A DNA stretch of 60,512 bases, taken from positions 1 through 60,512 of the forward strand of contig CAITNO010000013.1 of assembly GCA_903893795.1 (NCBI GenBank), read 5' to 3'. Within the stretch, counting starts at the first letter, position 1; every line of letters begins with the position of its first letter. The notes under the pieces were generated by a model. The model was given only the letters and a program-made list of their open reading frames with translations, was not told where the DNA came from and did not search any database. This document shows, piece by piece, positions 27,368 through 37,312 of the stretch. A program made the position numbers and the translations under genes. This DNA comes from Candidatus Hydrogenedentota bacterium (GTDB taxonomy: Bacteria; Hydrogenedentota; Hydrogenedentia; Hydrogenedentales; CAITNO01).

Positions 27368-29182
27368 CTATTTCTCATCGACGCTTTCCAGAGATTCTTC
27401 TGCCTCTTGGACGGCCCTGATAGCCTCCATGCGTCGCTCCAGCGCTTCTGCCTCCATTTCGCGTCCCATTTGCCGGTACAGATCTGCGAGCCTGCGCATG
27501 CTAATCTGGATTTCTATTGGCTCGCCTTGCTTCTCCGAAACTGAAAGGGCACGGAGGTACAGCCACTCTGCCTGCGCTACGTTGCCCTGCGCTTGAAAGA
27601 GGTCGGCAAGACAAACCCAAGAATACTCCCACTCAACGCCCTGTTCCACGATAGCCAATGCCCGTCTGCATGCCGCGCCGACTTGCACAAGTTTGTTCTG
27701 CCTAAGGTAAACTCTTGCGAGGCGGATCAAGTCACGGGCCACATCCATGGAGTCCGGGCCGGAGGAGTTCTCCGATATCTCGACACACCGCATGCAACAA
27801 GCTTCAGCTTCGGCATATCGGTCAAACTGCGCATCGATGCTCGCAAGTTCTGCCAAGACGTTACAGAGTTTGGGACTCTCCGTTCCAAAGACATTTTCTC
27901 TCTCTGCTAGCGCCTGCTTGTAAAACGGTTCCGCGTCAGCAGCTTTATTCAAGCTCCAGAACAGAAAGAAGGCCATTTCTTCCAACCGTTCGATAATCCC
28001 AGTTTCTGTAGGCGGTCCGGGCGTTTCTTTCGCTATCTTTATGGCGCGCCCGTACAGAGCCTCTGCCTCTGCATTCCGGTCCTGACCATGTCGCACACCC
28101 GCAAGGCCTCCGAGGCATTTGGCATATCGGGGATGCCGTCCACCAAGTACGCGTTCATATATTCCGAGCGCGCGTTGATACAAAAGCTCAGCCCGCTCAA
28201 AATGATCTTCGCGCGTGTGAATATAGGCAAGGTCTTCCAACGCGTTGGCCACATCAATGTGGTCTTGGCCTAGGCGCTTTTCGAAGACCTCAACGGCCCG
28301 CTCTTGGATGGACTCGGCAGTTTCCCATTCCCATTGTGAGGAGTATATGTCCGCAAGAACTTCCAAGGCGATGGCGACGTTAACATGGTCTGGGCCGAAA
28401 GCTTCTTCGAGAATCTTAACGGCGCGTTTCTGGATGGGTTCAGCGTTCTTCCAATTCTCTCGCCACATTCGATACACGGCTAGGCTGTGCAGGGTCAGGC
28501 CTACGGTCGGGTGCTCCGGGCCAAAAGTCTTTTCCTGAACATCCAGCGCACGCTGACAAAGCGCCTCCGCCTCGTCGTATCGTTCTTCGTCACATCGGAG
28601 ACAGGCAAGGGCTTCCATGCATTCTGCGAACTTTGGGTGGTCTGGTCCTAGCCGGTTCTCAAAGATTTCCAGTGCACGCTGAAACAGCATCTCTGACTTT
28701 TCGTAATCTTTGCCAAGCCGATATATCGTTGCGAAATTCTTGAGCGCCGCGGCCGTATCGGGGTGGTCCGGGCCGGAGGACTTTTCCAGAATCTCCAAGG
28801 CGCGTTTCTGAAAAGGCTCGGCGTCTTTCCAATTGCACTGGCCTATTTGGCAAACAGCCAAGTCGCTCAGTGTCAGACCGACAATGGGATGCTCAACGCC
28901 AAAGGCCTTTTCCCGGATATCCAGCGCCCGTTGGTAAAGTGGTTCTGCGTGTTCTTCCTCATACCGGGCGTTCAGGATATTGGCCAGCGTGTTCAGACTT
29001 GTTGCAACATTGGGATGAACCGGTCCGAATTCCGTTTGGGCGGCATCTAGCGCCTGCTGCGCCACGTCCCGCGCGCGGTCATACTTTCCCTGTTCGAAGA
29101 GAGAAACTGCTTCGTCATTCAGTGCCTGCCAGTCGCTCAAGATACATGTCTCCGGGAAGTTTTCTAATCCTTCGGAAGCCAT
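27368..29182 (-). CDS. Kinesin-light-chain-type tetratricopeptide repeat protein
   Basis: This 604-aa protein is built almost wholly of about 12-13 TPRs of the 42-residue kinesin-light-chain (TPR_10/TPR_12) type. Examples are ALDIREKAFGVEHPIVGLTL, ALEILEKSSGPDHPDTAAAL and ALDVQEKTFGPEHPTVGLTL. No signal peptide or enzymatic domain is seen. Such proteins are usually protein-interaction scaffolds. The repeats are highly similar to one another, as in recently expanded arrays. It is monocistronic between the actin-like gene (convergent) and the alpha-galactosidase gene. Confidence 0.88.
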   Translation of the reverse strand: MASEGLENFPETCILSDWQALNDEAVSLFEQGKYDRARDVAQQALDAAQTEFGPVHPNVATSLNTLANILNARYEEEHAEPLYQRALDIREKAFGVEHPIVGLTLSDLAVCQIGQCNWKDAEPFQKRALEILEKSSGPDHPDTAAALKNFATIYRLGKDYEKSEMLFQRALEIFENRLGPDHPKFAECMEALACLRCDEERYDEAEALCQRALDVQEKTFGPEHPTVGLTLHSLAVYRMWRENWKNAEPIQKRAVKILEEAFGPDHVNVAIALEVLADIYSSQWEWETAESIQERAVEVFEKRLGQDHIDVANALEDLAYIHTREDHFERAELLYQRALGIYERVLGGRHPRYAKCLGGLAGVRHGQDRNAEAEALYGRAIKIAKETPGPPTETGIIERLEEMAFFLFWSLNKAADAEPFYKQALAERENVFGTESPKLCNVLAELASIDAQFDRYAEAEACCMRCVEISENSSGPDSMDVARDLIRLARVYLRQNKLVQVGAACRRALAIVEQGVEWEYSWVCLADLFQAQGNVAQAEWLYLRALSVSEKQGEPIEIQISMRRLADLYRQMGREMEAEALERRMEAIRAVQEAEESLESVDEK

Positions 29183-29267
29183 GCTTCCGCTGCCGGGGCA
29201 TGGCCCCGTCGAAGAACAGCGGCGGCATGGCGCCGCGCACTCAAAAAGGGGCGCAGACTCCGGGCCT

Positions 29268-31793
29268 TTATTTGACCCTCCTGTACTTCACCGCCAGAGA
29301 CTGGCCTCTCTCCGGAATGCGCAGCACCAGATTGTTCTGCAGTTCGGTGCCCGCCACCTCGCTTGTCGTGACGGTGCCCTTTTCATCGGTCATGTCGACC
29401 GCGTAGTGGGCCGCGGGATCGATGGCGCTGAGGCCACCGATAATGCCCGCCTGCGGGCATTGGTCGCGGCGAAAGGCGAGCACAATGCCCTCGTCGAGGT
29501 CAGCGCGGTGGAACTGCCATGCCGCGAACTGGTCATTCGCGCTGGACACGGAGGTAAGCGGGTAGAAATCGCCGTACCAGTATTTCTGCCGGTCCTTCGC
29601 CTCTGCGATGAGTTCCTTGGCGCGGTGCATGGGGAAATCGTCGGCGAGATAGTCCATTTGGCACAGCAGGCCGCCCGTGGCGGCGCTGCGCTCGTCATAG
29701 GCCTCGGGTGCCCACATGCAAGCGGTCTGGAGCGGCACGTACAGGGGCAGCGTCATGGACTGGGCCTGCTTCCACTCGAAATTGCCGCGCGAGCAGTTGG
29801 TGTCGCTGCGCCACAGCGGCACGGAGCGCGAGCACATCTCGATGTCGATGCGCCGTCCGCCGCTGGAGCAGTTGTCGATCATCATGCCCGGATGCCGCGC
29901 GAGCAGTTCGTCCCACATGGCATAGAGTCCCTCGATGTAGCGAATCTCCGTCATGCCCTGCCGGTCCGGCGCGTCGTTGTCGCGCCAGTAATGCAGCGGG
30001 TCCATGTTGAAGTCGTTGCGGTAGACGTCGATGCCGTACTCCTCGATGCGCTGCGAAAGCAGGTCGGTGAGGTAGCGGCGGGCCTTGGGGTCGTTGAGCA
30101 TGAAGAGGCCGCCGTCTTTGCCGCCAAAGACGAATTCGGGATGCTCGTTGGAGATTTGCGTATCCTTGGCCACGCGCTCCGGCTCGAACCACACAATGAA
30201 CTTCATGCCGTATTTGTGGCAGCGATCCCCTATGGGCTTGAGACCGTGGGGAAACTCCTTGGGCTCGGCAAACCAACTCCCCACGCCTTCCGGGAAGTGT
30301 TTCGGGAACCATGCCGCGTCGAACCAGTAGGTGTCGCAGCCAAGTTCGTGGGCGGCGTCTACGGCCTTCACCTGGCCGTCCTCGCAGGTCCATTCGGGGC
30401 GGGCGTTGTAGCGGTCGAAGGTTTGCAGCGCCACGGGCAGCGGCACCGGCCGCCCCTGCTCCTGCGGTGAACGCAGGAGCATAAGCCTGCGGAACTGGTT
30501 CTGCGCATTGGCGCGGTCGCCCTCCCAGGCCATGACGAGCATGCGCGGCGTGCAGATGCGCTCTCCCGGACGCAGCACCAGGTGGGTCAGTTCCATGCCT
30601 GCGCGCATGCGCACGGGGCCGTTCTCCGCGCGCTCGATGTGCGAGGCCCACTGTCCCGTCCATCCGACGGCCACGATCAGGCCCTGCTTGTTGTATTCGG
30701 TGGTGAAGAAGGGGAAGGCGCTGATGGAGGACGAGCGGCCGCCGGTCGGCGCGCGGTCAATCGTCGTGCCCACTTCCACCCGCGTGGTCTTGGGCAGGAA
30801 ACTGGTGGCGCCGCAGGCGTCGCCCTCCAGTTCATGCATCAGCAGCGGCTGGCGCGCATCGCCGGTCCGCTGGGCGATGTCCATGGCCTGAACGTCCTCG
30901 ATCAGCGGCGTGTCCGCTGTGCCCCGGTTCTCGAAGTACAGCACCCACTCCGTCGCGGCGAAACGGCTGTGCGAGAAAGCCTCGGCGGTGACGTACAGCC
31001 CCGTGGCAGGGTCGCTCCAGTGCGCGATGCAATGGCCGTCCTCCAGATTTGCGTCGTGCTTCCACCCGTTCAGGAAGGTCTCGGAAGAAAGGCCGTTGTA
31101 TTTGAAGGAGAACGGCACTTTGGCGTTTGCAAAGGGCAAACGGCTTTGGCCCTCGTCGATCTGCCGCACCGTGCCGTCGCTCATGACAAACTGCGCGTCC
31201 GCCCAGTCGGCCTGATCGCATCCGGGGCCGTCGCCGCCGTCGGTTACTTTGAGGACCAGTTCCCGCGCGGTGCCGTCCAGCGCGATATTGACGGGCACGG
31301 GCGCATTGCCTCCGTGGAGCACCGGCGTGTGCGCGACTTCTTTGCCGTCCAGTTCAACCACGAACTCCACGCTGCCCTTGCCGCCCTGGGTGTCGTAATT
31401 ATTGTCCACGCCGACAGAGGCCTTGAATGCCGCCGCGCCTTTGGGCACGGCCACGCGGATCTCGCTGAAGGCGTGGGTGCCAAGGCCGTGAGCGAACTCC
31501 TGTTCGCCGATACGCAACGGCGTGTCCATGCAGGAGCGCCCGAAGAAGAGCGAACTGTGGTCCTGGCGAAGGACCCGCAGGTCGATGCGCTTTCCCTCGA
31601 CGGGACTTTCAGGAACGCCAAAGGCCTGCGCGGTCCAACGCGCCATGTCATCCACCATTGCCTTGGGCGCCATCACGGCGTCATCGGGCGGCGAAGCGGG
31701 AAGGTCGGCAAGCTCCAGCGCCCCCGCCGACCACGCGCCCAAGAGCACACAAACCATACCGTTCAACAGACCAAGACATACCTTGCGTTTCAT
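29268..31793 (-). CDS. Secreted alpha-galactosidase (GH36-like) with NPCBM domain
   Basis: The ATG at 31793 has GAGGGAG 8 nt upstream and a signal peptide (LGLLNGMVCVLLGAWSAGA). The NPCBM-type carbohydrate-binding domain spans about residues 40-210 (AHGLGTHAFSEIRVAVPKG; VDNNYDTQGGKGSVEFVVEL). A beta-sandwich and a TIM barrel of the GH36 family follow (FDAAWFPKHFPEGVGSWFA; GMKFIVWFEPERV). The likely nucleophile is Asp594 in YRNDFN and the acid/base Asp650 in SSGGRRID. The barrel sequences place it in clan GH-D; exact substrate is not visible. At 841 aa it is a full-length, exported enzyme. Confidence 0.88.
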   Translation of the reverse strand: MKRKVCLGLLNGMVCVLLGAWSAGALELADLPASPPDDAVMAPKAMVDDMARWTAQAFGVPESPVEGKRIDLRVLRQDHSSLFFGRSCMDTPLRIGEQEFAHGLGTHAFSEIRVAVPKGAAAFKASVGVDNNYDTQGGKGSVEFVVELDGKEVAHTPVLHGGNAPVPVNIALDGTARELVLKVTDGGDGPGCDQADWADAQFVMSDGTVRQIDEGQSRLPFANAKVPFSFKYNGLSSETFLNGWKHDANLEDGHCIAHWSDPATGLYVTAEAFSHSRFAATEWVLYFENRGTADTPLIEDVQAMDIAQRTGDARQPLLMHELEGDACGATSFLPKTTRVEVGTTIDRAPTGGRSSSISAFPFFTTEYNKQGLIVAVGWTGQWASHIERAENGPVRMRAGMELTHLVLRPGERICTPRMLVMAWEGDRANAQNQFRRLMLLRSPQEQGRPVPLPVALQTFDRYNARPEWTCEDGQVKAVDAAHELGCDTYWFDAAWFPKHFPEGVGSWFAEPKEFPHGLKPIGDRCHKYGMKFIVWFEPERVAKDTQISNEHPEFVFGGKDGGLFMLNDPKARRYLTDLLSQRIEEYGIDVYRNDFNMDPLHYWRDNDAPDRQGMTEIRYIEGLYAMWDELLARHPGMMIDNCSSGGRRIDIEMCSRSVPLWRSDTNCSRGNFEWKQAQSMTLPLYVPLQTACMWAPEAYDERSAATGGLLCQMDYLADDFPMHRAKELIAEAKDRQKYWYGDFYPLTSVSSANDQFAAWQFHRADLDEGIVLAFRRDQCPQAGIIGGLSAIDPAAHYAVDMTDEKGTVTTSEVAGTELQNNLVLRIPERGQSLAVKYRRVK

Positions 31794-31960
31794 GCAGAAT
31801 CTCCCTCGTGGCGCATGCGCGTTTACCGGAACCATTATCGGCCCGGACCTTCCGCCGATCAATATGCGGCCACAATGAAAACACCCCCCGAGGTGGTGTA
31901 TAACATGCGTCCCGTCGCCGGACAACCCAAAGACAACCCGCCGGCACGAAAGGAGTCGTC

Positions 31961-32518
31961 ATGGGCCTGCACCAGGTTAGTTTCAACTGCCACCACTGCG
32001 GCCACTGCTGCACCGATGTGGTCTGCCTGCCGACGCCGTGGGACGTGCTGCGCATTGCCGTGAACACGGAGCAGGACCCCCATGACTTTCTGGAATGGCT
32101 CACCCCGGAGGAAATTCACGGGGTGGACAAAGGCGATTTGACCTGGCTGAAGATCGGCGGCGAGAAGTACATCATGGCGCTCAAGCGCGACGTGAAAAAG
32201 GGCTGCCATTTCCTGGACCGCAAGACGCGCTTCTGCAGCATTTACGACCACCGGCCCAACCTGTGCCGACTCTATCCGTTCAGATTGCTGGAGGGCCGCG
32301 ACGGCACCTTCAAGGGCTTTGCGCTCCACAAGGACGTGGGCTGTCCGCGCAACAGGGACGGCATCTATGACACGGCCCCGCTGTACGACCTTTATCTGAA
32401 CGATCAGATGCACCAGGACGACTATGTGAAGATGGTCGCCGCATTTAACCGCCAGCGCCGGACCGACCGCAAGCCCGAAGACTTCCTCGACCTGTTTATC
32501 GAGATCGTTAAAGAGTAA
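31961..32518 (+). CDS. YkgJ-family cysteine-cluster protein
   Basis: This 185-aa cytoplasmic protein carries the YkgJ/CxxCxxCC metal-binding cluster at the N-terminus (FNCHHCGHCCTDV; Cys10, Cys13, Cys16, Cys17), followed by the second part CSIYDHRPNLCRLYPF. The clusters are thought to bind zinc or iron-sulfur, but the biological role of the family is unclear. AAGGAG lies 6 nt before the ATG. The HAD gene follows 20 nt downstream, so the two are probably co-transcribed. Confidence 0.85.
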   Translation: MGLHQVSFNCHHCGHCCTDVVCLPTPWDVLRIAVNTEQDPHDFLEWLTPEEIHGVDKGDLTWLKIGGEKYIMALKRDVKKGCHFLDRKTRFCSIYDHRPNLCRLYPFRLLEGRDGTFKGFALHKDVGCPRNRDGIYDTAPLYDLYLNDQMHQDDYVKMVAAFNRQRRTDRKPEDFLDLFIEIVKE

Positions 32519-32538
32519 AGACCGTTCCGGAGCTTTTC

Positions 32539-33258
32539 ATGCCAATTTCCACGGCAGGCGGGACGCCTGCGGTACACGGTGAATTCACCCGCGCCCCCTG
32601 GGGTGTCGTCTTTGATGTTGATGGAACCATGGTGGACAACCACGCCTGGCACCAGGCCGGCTGGATAGAACTGGGCCGGCGCAGGGGCCTGCCCATCGAT
32701 GCGGACTATTACCGCGACCATATTCACTCGAAAGACAACGGGGTCATCCTCGAAAACATGCGGAAGAATTTCGGCCTGCCCGAACTGGGCCAGGATGTCG
32801 CCGACGAGAAGGAGGCGATCTACCGCGAGTTGTACCGTCCTGTCCTGAAGCCGATGGACGGACTCATGGATTTTCTGGAGCAGTTGCGCTTGCAGCGCAT
32901 TCCCTGCGCCGTGGCGTCCAACGCCCCCGAGCCCAATGCGCGCATGATCCTGGAGGCGCTCGCCATTGAGGACCTCTTTGCGGCGGTCATCACGCCGGGA
33001 CCCACGCTGCCGGGCAAGCCCGAACCTGATATTTTCCTGGCGGCCGCCGCCGCGCTGAATCTGGCCCCGTCCCGCTGTGTGGTGTTCGAGGACAGCTATT
33101 CCGGATTCCTTGCCGCCGGGGCGGCGGGCATGCCCTGCGTGGCCATTCTCCACGGCGCGTCCACCGTGAGCCTGCCCTACGCGGCCCGCACCCAGGCGCA
33201 GCACCGCGATTTCACCACCGTGCATCTGCCGGAATTGCTGGAAGCACTGGGGCTATAG
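32539..33258 (+). CDS. HAD-family phosphatase/beta-phosphoglucomutase-like hydrolase
   Basis: A 239-aa HAD protein: nucleophile motif VVFDVDGTMVDN (Asp26, Asp28), motif II VASNAPEPN, motif III Lys in PGKPEPDIF and motif IV VVFEDSYSGF. The helical cap lies between motifs I and II, as in the beta-PGM/GS1 subfamily. Catalytic Asp26 is about 16-18 residues deeper than usual: the extra N-terminus includes AGGTPAVHG, which is encoded by a dispersed palindromic repeat at 32553-32575. The ATG at 32539 has no strong ribosome binding site, so an alternative start after the repeat is possible. Confidence 0.85.
   Translation: MPISTAGGTPAVHGEFTRAPWGVVFDVDGTMVDNHAWHQAGWIELGRRRGLPIDADYYRDHIHSKDNGVILENMRKNFGLPELGQDVADEKEAIYRELYRPVLKPMDGLMDFLEQLRLQRIPCAVASNAPEPNARMILEALAIEDLFAAVITPGPTLPGKPEPDIFLAAAAALNLAPSRCVVFEDSYSGFLAAGAAGMPCVAILHGASTVSLPYAARTQAQHRDFTTVHLPELLEALGL
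32553..32575. repeat. Dispersed palindromic repeat inside the HAD gene's start
   Basis: A 23-nt unit identical to 60306-60328. Its core is a perfect hairpin (GCAGGCG-GGA-CGCCTGC, 32554-32570). It falls in the first codons of the HAD gene. Confidence 0.85.
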
Positions 33259-33300
33259 CCCTCCCCGTCCGTGGCACCCGACAGTTCCCACAATAACGAA

Positions 33301-33332
33301 CTCCGCCCCCCGTGAATCCACGGGGGGCGGAG
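33301..33332. terminator. Bidirectional terminator hairpin
   Basis: A perfect 14-bp stem (CTCCGCCCCCCGTG / CACGGGGGGCGGAG) with a 4-nt loop lies between the HAD gene and the convergent prepilin-like gene. The T-runs on either side are weak. Confidence 0.7.
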
Positions 33333-33381
33333 CAACAAACGCTATTCTGTCCGGCTCGGCCGGACTACTGTCTCAGACTCT

Positions 33382-34347
33382 TTACTGCACCAGGACCGAG
33401 AGAAGCGTGCCGACCACCTTGCTGCAGGGCGCTGCTGACGGATACTTGATGAATTCCACATGGCCGTCCATGTACAGCACGTTGCAACCGCCGGGGACGT
33501 GGTTGAACAGGCTGACATTGGGACCGCTGCCGATCAGGTCAAACATTGCCCAGATGGAGCTCTGGGCCGTGTTGGAGGCGCCGGCATTGTTGATGTCGGT
33601 GATCATGAAGCGCTCGACACCTTCCTTCAGGCGGTAGATGGTGGAGGTGCCGCCGTTGCCGTACGTGTTGATGGGCGCGGCCTGGGAGGAAAGACTAATG
33701 TCCTGCTCGGCAACCGACATGCCATTGCCCTGCGCGGCCGCAGCCACGTAGTTTTGGCCAAGCATGGCAAGCGTCCATCCGAGCTGGCTGGGAACCGGGA
33801 GGTTGGTGTTGATGGAACTTCCGCCCTGAATCATGCCAATCAGGCTGCCCAGCAGGCTGATGCCGCTGGCATTTTCCTGGGGATCACTGTCGCCGCAACG
33901 GTCCAGCGCCCAGCCCAGATAGCAATAGCTGTACATCAGCACGTTCGGCTTGATAGGGCCGAACTGGAGATTGCTGGGGTCCTGCGGAGCGAGATAGCAC
34001 TTGTGGTTGGCGTCGTAGACGTCCTTGACCGTCTGCTGCGGGTCTGACGGGCAAATCAGGATGGCCGGGTCCGTCAGATACTCGGGGTAGATTGCGCTGG
34101 CGCGCGGACCCACTGCAAAGGCAATGTGGGCAATCGTGGCACCGACCTGCAACGGCGGGAAGGAGCCCCCCGCTTCGTTGGCGTACATCTTGTAAATGAT
34201 GCCCCACTGCTTCAGATTGTTCTGGCAGGAGGACCGGCGGGCCGCTTCACGAGCACGGGCAAGTGCCGGCAGCAGGATCGCCGCCAGAATGCCGATGATC
34301 GCGATAACGACCAGCAATTCGATGAGTGTGAAGCCCTTTCGACGCAT
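33382..34347 (-). CDS. Prepilin-like protein with H-x9-DG C-terminal motif (1)
   Basis: This ~321-aa protein has a type IV prepilin leader and helix ([21 protein letters not shown]) and the [20 protein letters not shown] segment seen in the large DUF1559-like families of planctomycetal and related bacteria. The C-terminal H-x9-DG style motif is [17 protein letters not shown]. The ATG at 34347 is preferred since AAGGAG is 8 nt upstream; two codons earlier another ATG is only 2 nt from it. It is probably a secreted or surface pseudopilin; the function is unknown. It has a paralogue at 34512-35480. Confidence 0.88.
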   Translation of the reverse strand: MRRKGFTLIELLVVIAIIGILAAILLPALARAREAARRSSCQNNLKQWGIIYKMYANEAGGSFPPLQVGATIAHIAFAVGPRASAIYPEYLTDPAILICPSDPQQTVKDVYDANHKCYLAPQDPSNLQFGPIKPNVLMYSYCYLGWALDRCGDSDPQENASGISLLGSLIGMIQGGSSINTNLPVPSQLGWTLAMLGQNYVAAAAQGNGMSVAEQDISLSSQAAPINTYGNGGTSTIYRLKEGVERFMITDINNAGASNTAQSSIWAMFDLIGSGPNVSLFNHVPGGCNVLYMDGHVEFIKYPSAAPCSKVVGTLLSVLVQ

Positions 34348-34511
34348 AATCATGACTCCTTGTTTACTGCTGTTTTCGGGTCTTGCAACCCAATACCCAA
34401 ATAATGGGGATAATCACGAGACTTCACGGGAGACAACCCGTAGAGTATTGGGAAGTATAGCGGAAAATCACGGAGTAAACAAGGGAATTCTCTTGCCAGA
34501 ATTGCGCACTA

Positions 34512-35480
34512 TTATTGCATTATCTTATTTTTTACCGTCTGAAGGGCCATCACGCAGTTGCCCACACCCATATTTACCGGTGCCGGTCCGAGTTTTTCGT
34601 ACCTCTGAAATTCCACATGGCCGTCCAGGTAAAGAATGTTTGACCCGCCCGGAATGTGATTGTAGAGGCTGGAATCAATGCCGATCATGTCGCCCATGAT
34701 CCAAATCTCGCTCTGGCCCTTTGCCGATGCGGCGGCATTATTGATGTCCGTGATCATGAAGCGCTCGACGCCTTCGCGAAGCCGGTACACTATCGAAGCG
34801 CCGCCATTGCCGAGCGTGGGCTTTCCCGAATCGTTTAGGTTGGCGTCGTTGTCCCCCTTGCTGCTGTCCCGGGTCAGTATGAACGGCATCGCGATTTGCA
34901 GAATGGTTGACACAACCTGGTCCGGGCCGTTGCCTGTGACGGCCAGGCCGGGGATGGGCACGGTCGCCATGTTCACCTGTGGGTCTGAACTGCCTGCCTT
35001 GTCAAAAAGCCAGCCCAGATAGAGGTAACTGGCGTCGGCCAACTGCAGGCCGCGGGTCGGCTGCTGGCAGGGCACGGCGATGTCCGTCTGCCTGGTGACG
35101 GGATTGAGCACGTCTTCGGCTTTGTTGCCCGCATCGGAGGGACAGATCAGGATCTTGGGATCGGTCAGATATTCCGGATAGAGGGCCGTAATGAACGGGC
35201 CCGCCGCAAGCACGCCGCGCTTGCCGGTGGCCGGGAAACCGGCGACGGTGCAATCCACCGTGTCCACGCTCGTCATGGTGACGGGGGGAAGCTTCCCCCC
35301 CGGCGATTCGCCGCTGTACATCTTGAACACCAGGCCCCACTGTTTCAGGTTGTTTTGGCAGGAGGATCGGCGGGCGGCCTCGCGGGCGCGGGCCAGCGCC
35401 GGCAGCAGTATTGCGGCCAGAATGCCGATGATCGCGATGACCACCAGCAGCTCAATGAGCGTGAAGCCTCGTTTCTTCAT
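34512..35480 (-). CDS. Prepilin-like protein with H-x9-DG C-terminal motif (2)
   Basis: This paralogue of the previous gene (322 aa) starts at the ATG at 35480 with GAGGAA upstream; the upstream extension of the frame has no leader. It shares the leader helix [21 protein letters not shown], the [18 protein letters not shown] region, and the closing motif [20 protein letters not shown]. The middles differ in length and sequence. The two genes lie in tandem on the minus strand with 164 nt between them. Confidence 0.88.
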   Translation of the reverse strand: MKKRGFTLIELLVVIAIIGILAAILLPALARAREAARRSSCQNNLKQWGLVFKMYSGESPGGKLPPVTMTSVDTVDCTVAGFPATGKRGVLAAGPFITALYPEYLTDPKILICPSDAGNKAEDVLNPVTRQTDIAVPCQQPTRGLQLADASYLYLGWLFDKAGSSDPQVNMATVPIPGLAVTGNGPDQVVSTILQIAMPFILTRDSSKGDNDANLNDSGKPTLGNGGASIVYRLREGVERFMITDINNAAASAKGQSEIWIMGDMIGIDSSLYNHIPGGSNILYLDGHVEFQRYEKLGPAPVNMGVGNCVMALQTVKNKIMQ

Positions 35481-35605
35481 GACTGGGTTCCTCGAATGAT
35501 GAATTATTTCTGTATGGAGTTGGCCGGACTGGTTGTACCAACCCATGAATCTCGGCACAACAACATAGCATAGGCACCCCCCGTGACGCCACGTGTTGTC
35601 CCGTT

Positions 35606-35634
35606 TTGGTTTTGCCCGCCCTTTGATCTAAAAT
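35606..35634 (+). promoter_or_regulatory. Candidate sigma-70-like promoter for trpB
   Basis: TTGGTT (35606-35611), an exact 17-nt spacer and TAAAAT (35629-35634). This precedes the trpB start at 35706 by about 65 nt of leader. Confidence 0.5.
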
Positions 35635-35705
35635 GCGCAAAATTGTTATCCGTTTACGGTCTTAACGGCAGGGTATGGTCAACCATGAGGAAGGAACAGG
35701 CTGAA

Positions 35706-37067
35706 ATGCGACAGTACAACATCAACCTCGATCCCAAGAAGATTCCGGACGCCTGGTACAACATCGGCGCCGACATGCCCGAGCCGATGGCGCCGCCGCT
35801 CCACCCGGGCACCCGCCAGCCCGTCGGTCCGGATGATTTGTCCGCCATCTTCCCGATGGGCCTCATCATGCAGGAAATGAGTCCCGAGCAGTACATTGCC
35901 ATCCCCGGCGAGGTGATGGACAAGTACCTGCTCTGGCGGCCCACGCCGCTGCGCCGGGCCTACCGCCTCGAAGAGGCGCTCGACACGCCGGCCAAGATCT
36001 ACTACAAGAATGAAAGTGTCAGCCCCTCGGGCAGCCACAAGATCAACACCTCCGTCGCGCAGGTCTATTACAACAAGGCCGAGGGCGTCCGCGAGCTGAG
36101 CACCGAAACCGGCGCCGGCCAGTGGGGCACGGCGCTGTCCATCGCCTGCGCCATGTTCGACATGAAGTGCACCGTCTACATGGTGCGCATCAGCTTCGAG
36201 CAGAAGCCCTACCGCAAGAGCCTCATGGAGGCCTACGGCGGCAAGGTGATCGCCAGCCCCAGCACCACCACCCAGATCGGACAGAAGTTCCTGGCCGAGA
36301 ATCCCAACACCACCGGCAGTCTCGGCATGGCCATTTCGGAGGCCGTCGAGGTGGCCGCCACCAGCGGCGGCGCGATCAAGTACAGCCTCGGCAGCGTGCT
36401 CAACCACGTGTGCCTGCACCAGACGGTGATCGGCCAGGAGGCCAAACTCCAGCTCGAAAGCGTCGGCGAGTATCCCGATTTCGTTATCGGCTGCTGCGGC
36501 GGCGGGTCCAATTTCGCCGGCATCGCCTTCCCCTTCGTGCAGGACCGCATCGCGGGCCGCAGCAAGGCGGAGTGCATCGCCGCCGAACCGGCCGCCTGCC
36601 CCACGCTGACGCGCGGACCCTTCGCCTACGACTTCGGCGACACAGGCCAGTTCACCCCGCTCATGAAGCAGTACACGCTGGGCCACAACTTCATGCCGCC
36701 CGGAATCCATGCGGGCGGGCTGCGCTACCACGGCGTCGCCTCCACTGTCGCCCACCTCAAGCATCTCGGGCTGATCAACGCCGTGGCGTTGTACCAGAAC
36801 CCCTGCTTCGAATCGAGCCTGCTCTTCGCCAAGTGCGAGGGCATCATCCCCGCGCCCGAATCGAGCCACGCCATCCGCGCGGCCGTCGATGAGGCCCTGC
36901 GCTGCAAGGAATCCGGGGAGGTCAAGACCATCCTCTTCAATCTCAGCGGACACGGCCACTTTGACATGACGGCATACGACGCCTATCTCCGCGGCGATCT
37001 GCAGGACTACGATCTCGACGATGAACTCCTCGCGCAGGGCGCGGCCAGCATTCCCAAAATGGACTGA
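35706..37067 (+). CDS. trpB: Tryptophan synthase beta chain, TrpB2 type
   Basis: TrpB2 joins indole and serine with PLP. At 453 aa, with the long N-terminus ([20 protein letters not shown]), it belongs to the TrpB2 class, not the canonical ~395-aa form. The PLP Lys lies in GSHKINTS (Lys112). The phosphate-binding loop is [10 protein letters not shown] and the TGAGQWG motif is present. I chose the ATG at 35706, with AGGAAGG upstream, over 35685. No trpA or other trp gene is nearby, as is common for TrpB2, which can act as an indole-salvage enzyme. A strong terminator follows, so it is monocistronic. Confidence 0.92.
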   Translation: MRQYNINLDPKKIPDAWYNIGADMPEPMAPPLHPGTRQPVGPDDLSAIFPMGLIMQEMSPEQYIAIPGEVMDKYLLWRPTPLRRAYRLEEALDTPAKIYYKNESVSPSGSHKINTSVAQVYYNKAEGVRELSTETGAGQWGTALSIACAMFDMKCTVYMVRISFEQKPYRKSLMEAYGGKVIASPSTTTQIGQKFLAENPNTTGSLGMAISEAVEVAATSGGAIKYSLGSVLNHVCLHQTVIGQEAKLQLESVGEYPDFVIGCCGGGSNFAGIAFPFVQDRIAGRSKAECIAAEPAACPTLTRGPFAYDFGDTGQFTPLMKQYTLGHNFMPPGIHAGGLRYHGVASTVAHLKHLGLINAVALYQNPCFESSLLFAKCEGIIPAPESSHAIRAAVDEALRCKESGEVKTILFNLSGHGHFDMTAYDAYLRGDLQDYDLDDELLAQGAASIPKMD

Positions 37068-37099
37068 TGCCCCCCGCACCTCACTGAACTCTGCAACGC

Positions 37100-37139
37100 A
37101 ACGCCCCCAGGTGAACCACCCGGGGGCGTTCTTCTTTTT
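37100..37139 (+). terminator. Rho-independent terminator after trpB
   Basis: A 9-bp stem (AACGCCCCC / GGGGGCGTT; the inner GGTG/CACC adds further pairing) is followed by TCTTCTTTTT. This is a textbook intrinsic terminator 33 nt after the stop. Confidence 0.92.
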
Positions 37140-37312
37140 GCCGAATCTCAATAGGCCCGTCAAAGGGCCCCTTGGTTTGTTCTGTGTCTCATCCAACGAG
37201 AATGAAAGGGGTTAGTTGCAGGGGCGCATGAAAACGACAGGTCGGTCTTGGACATGCGGCCAGGCCGCGATATACCCCACGCATCATGGCCATGGGACGG
37301 ACATAGGTCCTG

